The notes under the pieces were generated by a model. It saw nothing but the letters and a program-made list of their open reading frames with translations, had not been told where the DNA came from and ran no database searches. From NCBI GenBank assembly GCA_030549175.1, contig JAUKUA010000001.1:5518001-5582000 (forward strand): DNA of 64,000 nucleotides. Reading direction: 5' to 3'. Source of the stretch: Lasiosphaeris hirsuta (taxonomy: Eukaryota > Ascomycota > Sordariomycetes > Sordariales > Lasiosphaeriaceae). The translations under genes and the position numbers were made by a program. Shown here piece by piece: positions 47,533 through 60,000 of this stretch. How positions within the stretch are numbered: the stretch's first letter is position 1; each line of letters opens with the position of its first letter.

Positions 47533-49857
47533 CTTCGGTCGCTCGAGGCGGTTTGATGCCGTCGGTTTACGGCCGGGAGGAATTGAAGAGCAGAGGTGAG
47601 GGCGGGTGGAATGGGAAATATGCCGAATGCTTAGCAAGTTCAAGGCTAGGGGGGGGTATGTTCCGGAGCCTTGAGCGCAAAGCAGGTGGGGACCTGTGAG
47701 GTTTTACGTTGATGCTGGCGGCCGATAGTCACCGAACGCAGCGGCAGGCTGACCTGAGAGAAATGGGATTCGTAGCCTCAGCCCGGAGCGAGGTCGGGAG
47801 GAGGGGCTTTTGGAGGGGAACCCAGGACAGTGGAGAACGTGAGGTAATGACGTGGATCCCGCCAGCGTTGGTATTTGATTAGCGAGTGAGGAGCTCGGGT
47901 GTTTGCACACTGCGACATGTGTCCAGCTGATTTGTGACCACAAGGGAAGAAGCCCCCTTCATGCCCTGACGTACGCCTACTAATTTGGGCATAATGCCTG
48001 TCCTTACGAATAAATGGGGGCCTCTGCTTGGCTTTCTTGGGCTCCCGAGCCTCTCAGGCGTGCACTTCTCTTGATTTCTTCGCGCCTCTCGCACACAATA
48101 AAAAAGGTGGGGTATCCGTGATGGTACAAGGCCGCCTCGACACCATCCCCAACTCCAATTATTGCTTGTGGTATCTACCTACTTTAAACAACACCGTCCG
48201 GAGCCTCTTCGTAACCCCAAGCCTCGTTTATCATATGGTAAACTGTGCAGGAAGCGTAGTTATCAAAAACCGCAGTCCACATTTCCTCTTGGGTGTCGGG
48301 ATTGTGTCAGTTCTACAGAGAGGATGTTGTAAAAGCCGACAGCTCTGGCGCCTGAGCCATTACGTCTTCCCCACGAGGCAGCAACATGCCGAGAAACTAG
48401 ATCGAGGCTAACGGCTTGGCGTGTCTTCTCCTCGGTCAATACTGAAAGGGTATTGCACCTCGAGAGCCTGGCTCGCGGCTTGCATTAGAAGGGAAGGCAG
48501 TCCACATGAATGTGAGAGCGTAGTTATATGCACTACTAAGTACCTTGTGATATTTGTAACACCTTGAACTGTTAGCTTACTTGGCATGCGTCTTGTTTCA
48601 ATCCATCGCGATATAAGCTCGAGTCTTCTATTACCTCAGAGTTTCTAGCAATCACAATATCGACCTGAGAAGCCTCGAGGCAAGCTTGACTTCTTTTGAG
48701 AAATGCAATTTGAAGCACCTGTATTATAGGACATGCTTGATTGTGTTGTCAAATGTACAACATGAACCACTATGGACATGGATAGAAAACCCCAAAACTT
48801 TGTGTGACGCCCTGTTGCATTTTCCGGTATGCCCGTGTACATTGCATTGAGAATTTGAGTTCGCAGAATAGAAGCGAAGCGGGGAGTAGGCATTGCCAAA
48901 AGGCGTCAGGCGGAATGTTAGGGCCAAGCCTGGTTTTGACTGAAATGATTGTTTGTACTATAATCGTTGAGATTGCTTCGATCGTAAATGATGAGGATTT
49001 GCAAAGTGGCTATGTAAGAGTCTACTAATTGACGGCCATGTCCGGCCTAGCACGGATACGGTACACGATGCGATACCTTGACGATATCCGTACCTCGGAT
49101 GGTGTTAGCAAGGCAAAATGCTGGAGCTGAAGGGGCTGAGCAACTCGTGGGGATACAGATCCTGTTGATAAGCCCCACCACTGTGCCGAGCGTAGGTGTG
49201 GAGCGCTGAACCGGGAAATACCTTGGCGGTCGAAACAGTCGGTGGTAGCGCTTGCTGCGATTTCTTTAGCCCTGAAACACCAAAACGCAGTGCACCGAAG
49301 CTCGATGCGTGACGCCATCAGGGATTGAGTATGGGTTGACTCCACGGTGAGAGGCGGATGCAACGCAGAAGTTACCTTTTAATGCTTTCTTGAAATCCGT
49401 GGCCGCCCCTCGGCCTCTACCTGGCGCAATCAACGGTGGTTACGGTTCTTCTCCTGTTTAGGAAAGTCGCACACACGCCTCGCCGACCAACACCTGGCCT
49501 GCCCCACTGGTGAACCCTGAGGTACCCTGACTACCACCTCCAGCAAGCTCTGTGGCTCCTACCTTCTTGATCATCAGTCGACCGACTTTCTTGGCAAGTC
49601 GTCAGATATCTGCCCTTCACGCACCACTCCTCCAACCCACAGGGGCAGCACTACCACGTCCCTCTCAAGCTCCTGGCCTCGTTGTCAATTGTCTGGATTG
49701 TCCGCAGACTGAGTGAGGGGCACATGCCCTATTTCCAATTTCACCCGTGAGCCGACCCAACCAACCTCTTACCCTCGACTCGATTCGAACCGCCGACACG
49801 ACGCGGCCCCATGACGCTCTCCCTCCCTATACGTGGCCGTAACGACCGATCGAAAGA
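47533..49857. other. Divergent intergenic interval
   Basis: About 2.3 kb between divergently transcribed genes, so it should hold two promoters. No credible coding frame found. Confidence 0.55.
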
Positions 49858-52800
49858 ATGGAGAACGAGCCACCGACCGTCTCGGTGCACGAGGCTGGCT
49901 GGACCTCGAAACGAGGCCGCATCATAGGAAACGTGGGAAAGCTTTTCGGCCGCGATCGGGAACCCAAGGTTTCACACGGGGAAACATCAGACTCTGGGGA
50001 CTTGAATGAGTTTCTGCGAGGGCCGTCGGACACACTGCAAGTCGCCCATGCGGCGCCACCTATGCTTGCTAAGCTCGACATCAAGAGCGCTGCCCGATAT
50101 CCCAATTCCTTGAATGTCAATGAGCCTGGGCCTGGACCAGGCCTTGATCCAGGTAGCTTACAGTACGACATTGCCTTCCGGCCCCGCTCGCGCGGTCCAA
50201 GAAACCCGTTGAGGAAGGGGTTGACGGTGAGATTCGCTGACACATATCCCGATATCATTGGGGTCGGCGGAGATGAGTGCGAGGTTCCGACGGTAGAGAT
50301 ATCTAAGCTCAGGAGACCCAGACCACCGGTTGCCGCTGCTATCCCCACGACTGCTCGACTAGCTGATGCTGGAGAGCGCACTTTCGGGGCGCTGGTGAAC
50401 GCTCAAGCGAGCAACGGGCCCATCTCCCTCCAAGCGCAGCGGCGCACGCAGACTGGTCATTCGATAAACTCGGATGCCCCAGAGCCAGGACTGCCTGCGG
50501 GAATGGACATTTCTGCGAGGCACCTGGACAACCCTTTGCATTCTCATGATGATAAGCGGAGGTCTTTTATTGAAGTCCACCAGGCAGAGATGCGTGAGGC
50601 CGAGGGGCTGGCCTTTGCGAATGCTGTACGATCAGGCGCTGAAAATCCTCAACCAAGCTGGAACCAAGCCTCTGAAGCTGTTGCTGGTGGAGTTCTTACC
50701 GAATCTCCAACGTCTATTCATGCTCCTCAACTACATTTTCTGCCGCAGCCACCGGTGCCAGCTGCAGGCCCTCACCCGATGTATCCCCAGCCGCCGTTTT
50801 CACAGCCTGGCCCAACTGTTCAAGCTCCTCGAGTCCCGCAAATTCCCGTTCAAGACCTCTCTCAGAATCCGCAGTGTGCCCCGGCCCACCACTCTCCCCA
50901 AGAGTTTCAATATCAACCTCATACCCATATCTTACCGACTCATGAAAATCAAACTCACGGGTCGCCCGAACGGGTGAAGAAGTTCCCGGTGCTCGACCAG
51001 AGCCCCTCTTCTACCCATTCGGCGGCTTCGGGTTCAAATCATCCATATCCGCTGACGAGGCGAGGAAGCAGAGCCTCGGAGCGAGATACTGCATCCATGT
51101 CTTCACCACGAAAGCCATCCTCAAACCTGCATGATGTCGCCCTTGCTGTAGAGGACGACGCGCTCGACGCATTTGTCTCCCGTACTCATCACTTATTCGA
51201 GCTATTCCGTCTTCATTCGGAAAGTGTGCAGCCAATTGTGGATTGCACGCCACGGGAACTTACAAGGGCCGGTTTGTGGTGGTTTTTGACTGGCCGTATA
51301 GTCCTCGAGAACGCTATCAGGGGACGGCCGGATAGTCCTGAACACCAACAAAAGGCCGAACTAGCAAAGCAGCAGGCTTATGCAGATTTGGCAAAGGCCT
51401 ACTGGCTCACAGAGGAGATAATCCCCAATCTCGCAGGCATCCGACGGGTCGCGTCTGACCCCGATGTTGAGGACGCTCTTGCAACGCTGGGCTCTAGCAT
51501 CCGTAGACTAGCTGTGTCGATGAAGAGGAATAATTTCTTACCGCCGGAAGAAGCTTTCTTACCACAAACCATTGATCGATCAATATGGGTTGAATATCCT
51601 CAATTGACACAAGACATTGTTTCTCTCCTTTGGGGCTCCCCAAGTTCTGCTCTCGCCCAACCGAAGCCAGTTGTTTCGGGGATGAGCTTACTGGAAGCGC
51701 TGCCACTGAACGATTCGCCTCTTGCTTTCTGTTTCGGCCGATTTAATGCGGACGTTTTCCTCATGGAACATGGAAGAGAGTCGCATAATCTCTACTTTTC
51801 CTGTTTCCTGTCTATTGTCAGGCCTCAGAAGCAACCAGACATTATATTTGTCATCGCGAGCCAAGATGGATCTGTTCAGCTTCGAATTTCTGGGAACAAG
51901 AACATCGGTCCAGCCTGGGAAGACGTGCGATGGCGTTCTGATAACTATACGCTCGAGATCAGACTGCCTCGGGGATTTATTCTGGCGGTACAATGCTCGC
52001 TGCCAAATTACAAAATGCTCTGGAACATGTACGACTTCAGCGCCAATGTCCACTCCACCCTTTATCCAAGACAGGATGAGAACTGCATCTTCAGGTCAAC
52101 GCTACGAGCATTTCAGTACTTTGACAACGATCCCCAGTCGAGGCAGTTCCCCAAGGACTCAACACCCAGCTGCGATGCAGCCTTGTTTGAAAGAATTATG
52201 AGAGAGGGCGCGGCTGTTGGGCCTCGGAACTACCATCGGGGATATCGGATAGCAGTTGTTACGGGGACAAAAGTCAAAACCTTGAGTGGTGTTAACCAGC
52301 TATTCAGTCCTCAGTCCCCCGTTCAATACGGGTTTTTGCGCAGTGACGCAAACGACCCTGCGCTCTCTCTGAAATTTGAGAACGGAAAGTTGAAGGGCAA
52401 TATGGTCTTGTCATTTGGCGATGAGCAGGAAAGGTTGCGCATGCACAGCCTTCTCATCGGAACTGCTCTCGGCCGCGACGAGCACGTCTTGTGCGAGGTT
52501 CCTGTGCAGGGTGTCTGGTTCTCTGAGAGATACGGAGACACATATCAGAAAGGACTCCAAGTGGTATCAGCTTTGCCCTGGCAGAGAGTCAGGGTCATCA
52601 ACCATGACAATAATGGGGACCGCCCGCTGTGTGTCCTTGCCGAAAGGCTGCGTGTCGTGTATGAGTTCAAAGATGGCACACTTACCGACAGAATCAACGT
52701 TGCCCCCGGGGAACTGAGGATACGGCTTGATGCGCACAACCCGAGTTGCATGATGCTATTTCGTCAACCTCAGGCTGACATCACGATCGCAGTCACTGAG

Positions 52801-53466
52801 GCAAAGGTTCCTAGAGAGCTGCCCCCGGGGCTGTCTCAAGCTCTCGAGACACTACACCAATCACCAACTATCCGGACGTTAATGTTTCCTAGCGTTGGCG
52901 ACCTTCACACATTCCAGACGGCAATCACAGGGTTCAGGGTACTATTCGATGGAATTGCATCCGCCTTTGCCATCGCCCGCCGGCGCATGGTTGTTCCTAT
53001 TCACAAAAAGTGGGAGGCGGGGGCAACGAGAGTTCAGGTGGTGCAACAAGATGGCGCCACCCAATTTCTCGCCTTCTTCGATGACTTTGCTCATGGGCAA
53101 TGTGTGGGGTTCCAACTCAAGGGGACTGACATATTCGAGTCGTTCAGCAGAAGCGGCAAAGCTGGACTGAAGATTGTTGACGCTAAGTTTCCACTACCAA
53201 AGCTCCTTTCTCCAGGACTTGACGGTGCTCAGCCAGCGGCAGACGCTGCTTTTGTGTGTCTCGACTTACCAGAGTTGCCGGGCGAACACGATGATATTTC
53301 TGTTTTGTTTGACAGCGAGATTGGTACGTTGGTCATATATTGCTTCGCTTTATGTGGTGTGAGATCAGAAAGCTAACATGCACTTGTAGAGCGGGACAGG
53401 ATAGCATCATGCCTTCCTGCACCTGTCAAGGGGTCTCGCATGCCCCGTATCAAAGGGCTGAATTAG
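49858..53466 (+). CDS. Large conserved-looking fungal protein of unknown function
   Basis: Two exons (49858-53323, 53390-53466; GTACGT donor, phase 1) encode 1180 residues. I do not recognise a named domain. Residues about 1-430 look disordered: charged start, then Pro- and Gln-rich sequence (repeated PQPP, HSPQEFQYQPH) and a Ser-rich segment. From about residue 430 the sequence is dense and folded-looking, beginning with a helical unit (DDALDAFVSRTHHLFELFRLH) and LTRAGLWWFLTGRIVLENAIRG, then beta-rich stretches such as IIFVIASQDGSVQLRISG, DNYTLEIRLPRGFILAVQC and QCVGFQLKGTDIFESFSR. Repeated beta-sandwich or PH-like modules are a guess. There is no signal peptide or membrane helix, so it is probably intracellular. 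Long length, one small terminal intron and steady codon use support a real gene. It converges on U2AF35. Confidence 0.85.
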
Positions 53467-53974
53467 GGGGCCGGTGTGTAGCTTTTGGGATAGGCACTTA
53501 TTCTCTCCGATCTGCGAGGAGAATTCGGAATTTAGGGGACGAGCCTTGGGCATTTATTTGCATGAGATACCCTTTACGTAAATATCATGATCAATGAACA
53601 AACATGATTAGCCCTCCTTAACAGCATATCCTCCTGCACGGTGGGAATTCCTTGACCTAAAAGGTGTTCATATATGGACCATGAGAACCAGTTTAACGGT
53701 CTCAGTAAGCCTTCATCACCCGTAGAACTATCCTCAGGGTACTCTCAACAGTTTTATACAGATAATTCGGCCTGTAGAGCCCGCCCCGAACCAGAAAAGT
53801 TCACCCATCCGCCTTGCAACCCTAACGCCATGACTCCGGTAAACTGTTGTGATCTGCCGCTTGCCGTCTGTCAAATAGGTCAATATCTCTTGTTCCAAGC
53901 AAATACCGCCCATCACATTTGACTTTTCCCCTTCTCTCTTCAAAAAACGAAACAGCCGATCTTACACTCCACCC
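53467..53974. other. Convergent 3' intergenic interval
   Basis: About 500 bp between the stop codons of the unknown protein and U2AF35. No gene seen; both 3' UTRs must lie here and may overlap. Confidence 0.6.
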
Positions 53975-54601
53975 TCAATAGCGCCTTCTTGTCGGCTCGG
54001 GGCTAGGGGAACGTGAGGGACTACGCGATTGAGGGCGCGCCTTGAGCCACTTCTTGGTACTAAGCTCGAGCTCGCGGTCGAGCTCGGGGCTAGGGTTCTT
54101 GCGATGGATAAAGTTGCAGAAACCGCCGCGGACACAGCCTTCACCACTATTAAGACGGCAACAGGCCTCGCGGAAGTCGGTGACTGGACTGAGTTCGCAG
54201 TAGATGGGCCGGGCGGCATACCAGCGGCTGTTGAGCTCGTCACAGGCGCGCTGGGCCGAGTCCTCGTACTTGAAGCGCGCGTAGACGTTGCCGATCAGGT
54301 GGTCGTTGTTGTTGTCGCACACGACGAGCTCCTCGAGCTCGCCGTACTTGCACATCTCACACCATATGTCCTCGTAGAAGGCGTCGAAGTGGTTCTGCAG
54401 CTGCGAGGCGTTCATGCGGTTCTTGGGGTCGAAGGCCGGGTTCTGGTACAGGTTGGGCATCAGGATTGTCTGCGAGTACGACGGCTTGACGTGCTTGCGA
54501 CTGCAGCGGTCGCCGTGGCGGCAGGCGCCGATCTTGTAGTAGAAGGAGCAGTTGACCTTGTCCTGCTCGGTGCCAAAGATGGAGGCGAGGAAATTGGCCA
54601 T
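53975..54601 (-). CDS. U2AF small subunit (U2AF35/U2AF23 homologue)
   Basis: Splicing factor that recognises the AG of 3' splice sites as a partner of U2AF65. Single exon, 208 residues. Order: CCCH zinc finger 1 (C18, C27, C33, H37), a U2AF-homology RRM (about 45-145) with YGELEELVVC and the conserved Trp W127 in NSRWYAARP, and CCCH zinc finger 2 (C148, C156, C162, H166). The C-terminus is short, with SRSPSRSPSPEP as a remnant of an RS domain, as in many fungi. All zinc ligands are present, so it should be functional. The start MANFLASIFGTEQDKVNC matches the family. The 253-codon frame on the opposite strand over this gene is a shadow made by its codon bias. Confidence 0.95.
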   Translation of the reverse strand: MANFLASIFGTEQDKVNCSFYYKIGACRHGDRCSRKHVKPSYSQTILMPNLYQNPAFDPKNRMNASQLQNHFDAFYEDIWCEMCKYGELEELVVCDNNNDHLIGNVYARFKYEDSAQRACDELNSRWYAARPIYCELSPVTDFREACCRLNSGEGCVRGGFCNFIHRKNPSPELDRELELSTKKWLKARPQSRSPSRSPSPEPTRRRY

Positions 54602-57081
54602 CTTGTTTTGAATGCGCCGGCTTTGTCGTTGCTGTTTTGTGTGCGATGGCGGGCTCGGGTGACTTGTTGCGGAGGTCTTGGGGCGATGGAGAGGGTTCGG
54701 CGTTGGGAAATCTCGATGTTCACGTCAAAAGGAATGATCGCGGCTCGAGCATCGCGGCGGAAAAGAAAAGGAGTGGAATTGTCAGCCTGACTCTATGCGC
54801 TTTTGCCACAGGTGGCTTGGATTATGTGATTGGTCGGAATTTTGAGAGCTTTCACGAGGCTGCGAGGCATATGTGGCTGAAGCTTCTCGAAGCAATTCCA
54901 CCAAAACAAGCCCACTTGCCTCGGCAATCTCTTACCAACCACCTGGAGAGAAGCTCCAACTGCGGTGCTAGTAGCGCCAAATTTCTTACTCAACTGTACC
55001 TTGCAGAACCTATTGTATTGTCCCCGCGATCTGTCCCGGGCGTGGCCATGGCCCGCATCTTGTGAGCCCTCAGCTGTTTCTCCAGTCGTTCTCAGCAGCC
55101 TGCGGTGATTCGTGGGGTCGCTAGCGAGGTAGGTATCGGATTTTCGCTGAGAGGTCTCCTCACCCTTCTCTCGAGTGGTAAAAGCCGCACTCCTTCTGCA
55201 AAATAACGATAGCGCATGCAGTCCTGGACGGTCTCTGAGAAGTTAGAACATGTGCCATGTCACCCAGCCAAGCCAGCATGTCTCAGGCTCTAGCAGACAT
55301 TCGGCTGCTGGTGGTCGGCGTTGGCCAATGGCACTAAATTTACCTGTGACCTCGGAGGTGAGCCCAATCGCTGATGGCAAGCACACGCATCCTGTGAGAC
55401 ATGCTGCACTGGGAGCTCCCCATGCCTTCGAATGGCGGTGTCTACATGCGTTGGATGCAAGCAAGGCCTCGGCGCCGGGCATGTTTTGCCGGCAGCCGAA
55501 TACACCTTATCTCGAAGACATCATGTCCGGTCACCAGAAACAGGCTGTGGCTTGCAGACTAAATTGCCTCACACGGGGCTTCCATTGGTGCTCCGCAACA
55601 GAGTCAATTGCGTCTCGGACAAACTGGTAGATGGTAGCATGGAGCATGGTAGCATGGTATTTATACGACCTGGTAAACAAAACCAAGGTGTGTGGCTATA
55701 TAGCCTGTAATTATTGGTCTAGAGGGGGCAGGCAAGTGCTTACCCCAGGTTTGCGAAAGGGGCCGCATTCTCCTGATGCCCGGGCATCGCATCTATCCGT
55801 AGGTGTACATACATACCAGTGCCCTTCCGTCGGCTTAGATGGCGAGATTCGCGGCAGGGATGAGTTCCCAAAAGCTACCGAGCTACTGCGTGACAAGCGA
55901 TCCACCCCCAATTGGGGCGGCCTCCCGCTTGGTGTGATGATGCAATCTGCAAGCTACGGCCTCGCGTTCACATCGAGTCTATGGAGGTTGGGGACGAGAG
56001 AGAGACTCGAACGGTCGGCCACAAGGCTGGAAGAAGTTGCAGCCCGGTGCTTGGGGGGGAGATAGGTTTCTCACCTTCCAATCGACTGGTCCAACATCCT
56101 ATGTAGTACTCGACGTGGACTGATCCTGGGGTGGCTGGCGTGGCTCCATTGCCTCGCGTGGGGAGAGGCAAATACCTGACATGCGTGGGAATTTGAGCTT
56201 TGCCGGGGTGTTACACGAACGTGGGCGCGAACTCGATGGCGGTCGAAGCAGGTTAGTGAGGCGAGCTGTCCCAATCCAGGATCGATACGGCAGAATGAGG
56301 AAGTCATGTAGTATAGGGCTCCAAGCCCGATGGGTTCAGGTTGCGTTGCTTCAGCTGGTGTAGAATCTTGGAAATCCTGGACTTCTCAAGTTTGCCTCTA
56401 TAGTTCCGTCCAGGTCCTGTCCTGAGGTTCTTAGCTGAGCAGGGCAGGTAGTTAATTGGAACCTAGGTTTTGGGCCTGGCCCGAAAGCCTTGGATGGAAG
56501 CCCAGCCAGGGCGGGCACGGACTCGGCCCCCTCCAATAACCCCCGCCCTGCCGTTGGCGGGTCTGACGTAGTGTAATGGAACAGGTAGCGAGCGATCTTC
56601 CAGCTGAACCAGTCGTCGCCGTACGCTAGCTTGAGCTGCGCCAAGGCCACGCTGGGCAGCTTGGATCATCCACATCGTCCACATTGTGTCTCTTCGTCTT
56701 TTCCTCCCAGCTTGCCCGTACTGGCACTCCATGGTTCACAGGTCTAACTTCTGTGTCCCAGCCACTGTTTTCCTTGGTTGATCTTTTTTTCTTCTCCCCT
56801 TTACTCTTCCCTTCCCCTCTTTTCCTCTTTCCTGTCCGTCTCCGCCGATTCTGGCACCACACAGCACTTGAGCCTTGGTAGCTTTGTGCCGCATACGTTG
56901 CTGGCCTCTCCCTTCCTACCCTGGTTAGCTTGTGGCCCCTTCTGTCAATTTTTTTTTTTGAGATAGCTAGGGTCGCCTCTCTTTGCTTCCTGGTGTACTT
57001 TATTTCGCCTGACCGGTCTTGTCATTGCATCAATTGGAAAGCAGGAGCACCGGTGCAGCTGTAACAGTGCTAGTCGCCGAG
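54602..57081. other. Divergent intergenic interval with a coding-like relic
   Basis: About 2.5 kb between the divergent U2AF35 and tricalbin genes. Apart from a short minus-strand segment with coding character at 56564-56650, listed separately, I see no gene. A pyrimidine-rich stretch at about 56785-56835 precedes the tricalbin gene, typical of fungal promoters near transcript starts. Confidence 0.5.
56564..56650 (-). pseudogene. Possible exon relic of unknown family
   Basis: On the minus strand a stretch of about 29 codons (from ALAQLKLAYGDDW to ARYLFHY) shows strong G/C preference at third positions and protein-like composition, unlike its surroundings. A stop codon lies just upstream in frame, and downstream the frame turns into low-complexity Pro/Gly/Ala sequence. 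No flanking exons could be joined. It could be a decayed gene fragment or one exon of a gene I failed to see. Family unknown. Confidence 0.25.
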
Positions 57082-60000
57082 ATGGCAACAGAAAAGGCTG
57101 AAGGGGAGCTCAAGCAGCAGGGCGCTCTCGAAGCTGCGCGCGACCCCGAGAGCATTGTCTCAGCCGATGACGCCCAGCGAGTAATCCTCTCGGAGAGCAA
57201 AAAGGCAGGCATAACTGCCTTCACCTTCGACCCTGATGCTACTCCAGAGCAGAAGCAGGCGCAGGCCAGAGACGTAAGCCAAACACCCCGCTGACCTTTC
57301 GCGCCGTCCTGGCCAAACCCTAATTTGAGACAGGCAATACCCGAGGGCTTTCACAGGAGACCAAAAGGCGTAGCTATCGCAACCGACATCGACGATGGCT
57401 CCAAGCCTGACATTGACCTTCCCCCACCGTCCAAAGCTGGCGCGATCGAGATACCAAAAGACGAAGATGGGAAGCCCCTTCCAAACGGCGACGCCAAAGA
57501 CGGCGGGGCCGAATTTGGTGAGATGACGGGCTGGGCGCCTAGGTTTGGTTGGCCAGCCGATTCAGCGCACGAGTCTGAGAGCTTGTTGGACCACACGACG
57601 TGGGTGGAGTCGCAGATTCCTGATAATTACTTTGGTGGTGAGAAGTCCCTTGACCCTTTGCCGATTCTCCCGGTTTCCTGACATGTTTTGTGTGCATAGA
57701 ATGGTACTTCAACACGGCTGTAATTGTATTCGCCTGCATTTCGTCATGGCTTGTCGCAGTGTTCGGAGGTGGCCTCGCATGGGTCTTCATCATTATGGCA
57801 ATCTGCTCGACCTACTACCGAACATCGCTCCGCCGTGTCCGCCGAAACTTCAGAGACGACATCACACGAGAATTGGCCCTCAAGAAGCTTGACACCGATA
57901 CCGAATCGCTTGAGTGGATCAACTCTTTCCTGGTCAAATTCTGGCCTATCTACCAGCCCGTGCTTGCCCAGACGGTTATCAACTCGGTCGATCAGGTCCT
58001 AAGTTCCTCTACTCCGGCATTTCTCGACAGCTTAAAGCTGAAGACCTTCACCCTGGGTTCAAAGCCCCCAAGAATGGAGCACGTCAAGACATATCCAAAG
58101 GCCGACGACGATGTTGTGATTATGGACTGGATGTTTAGCTTTACTCCCAACGATACGGCAGATATGACAGCTCGCCAACTTAAGAACAAGCTGAATCCCA
58201 AGGTCATTCTCGAGATTAGAGTCGGCAAAGCCATGATCAGTAAGGGCCTCGATGTTATTGTGGAAGATATGGCCTTTTCGGGCTTGATGCGCCTCAAGGT
58301 CAAGTTGCAAATCCCATTTCCCCACGTGGAGAAGGTTGAGATGTGTTTCCTTGAGAGGCCGACTATCGACTATGTCTGTAAGCCACTGGGTGGCGAGACT
58401 TTCGGCTTTGATATCAACTTCATTCCCGGTCTTGAAAGCTTCATCCAGGAGCAAATCCACGGTACCCTTGCTCCTATGATGTATGCACCTAACGTCTTCC
58501 CCATTGAGGTAGCCAAGATGCTCGCTGGCACTGCCGTCGACCAAGCCATTGGTGTTGTTGCCATAACGCTCCATGGTGCCCAGGGCTTGAAGAACACAGA
58601 CAGCTTCGCTGGCACACCTGACCCCTATGGTGTTGTCTCCTTGAACAGGAGGCAGCCACTTGCGCAAACCAAGGTCGTGAAAGAGACCACTAACCCCCGC
58701 TGGAATGAGACGCATTACATCATTATCACTTCGTTCAACGACTCCCTCGACGTTGAGGTTTTTGACTACAATGATTTTCGCAAGGACAAGAAGCTTGGCT
58801 CCGCATCCTTCGCGTTGGAAGGCTTTGAGGAAGTGTATGAGTACGAGAATCAGCGGCTTGAGCTCAATAACGACGGCAAGGCAAGGGGCGTTCTGCTCTG
58901 CGACATTCGCTTCTTCCCCGTCCTGGAATCTAAGAAGCTCGAGGACGGCACTATAGAGCCTGCCCCAGAGTCAAACACCGGTATCTTGCGATTCACTGTT
59001 GAGCAAGCGAAGGACCTCGACGGCACAAAGAGCTTGGTCGGCGCACTCAATCCGTATGCGTCCCTGCTACTAAATGGCAAAGAAGTCCACGCTACGAAGA
59101 AGCTCAAGCGAACAAACAACCCCATCTGGGATAACGGATCCAAGGAAATCCTCATTACTGACCGCAAGAGTGCGAAACTGGGAGTTGCCATCAAAGACGA
59201 CCGCGATATTACCGGTGATCAGCTTATTGGAACCTACCAGATCAAGCTTGATGACATGCTGGAGCTCATGGCCAAGGGACAGGACTGGTATAACCTCGCC
59301 GGCGCCAAGACCGGGCGCGCAAAGATGATGGCACAGTGGAAGCCAGTCTCTATTTCCGGGATTGCTGCAGGGACTGGAGGGTACGTAACACCAGTTGGTG
59401 TTATGCGTCTCCATTTTATCAACGCCAAACAATTGCGGAATTTTGAAGCTCTGGGCAAATCTGATCCCTACGTACGTGTCGTTCTTTCAGGCATTGAGAA
59501 AGCACGCACTGTCACGTTCAAGAACAACCTCAATCCCGATTGGGACGAAGTTCTCTACATTCCTGTTCACTCGCCCAAAGAACGGCTCCAGCTCGAGGTC
59601 ATGGATGCAGAGAACATGGGCAAGGACCGGAGCCTTGGTCTGGTTGAAATATATTCTGGCGATTACATGCATCAAGGCGAAGATAGCGAGTGGCTTGTGC
59701 ATGACAAGAAGGCTGTTCGTGAGGATGGTCTCAAAATTCACAACAAGGGCGTTGCCAAGGGTCTCCTGACTTACACAGTGGCCTTCTATCCAACCCTTAA
59801 CGTAGCAGATCCAGAGGACGAGGAGGAAGCGGAGAAGGAAGCGGAGAAAGAAGCAGAGAAGGACAAGGTCTCCGAACCCAAGAAGTCGCTCGATATTCCC
59901 CGCCCAGTGGAGGCAAGAAAGAGCCTTGAGGGTAAGGAGACTGTAAAACTCGGCGATGAGAAGGGCTCGCGGCCTGTCACTCCCAAAACGCCAATCACTC

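Noticed and set aside
54029..54790. 253-codon Val/Leu/Ala-rich frame on the plus strand
   Set aside because: It is antisense to the U2AF35 gene and arises from the G/C third-position bias of that gene.
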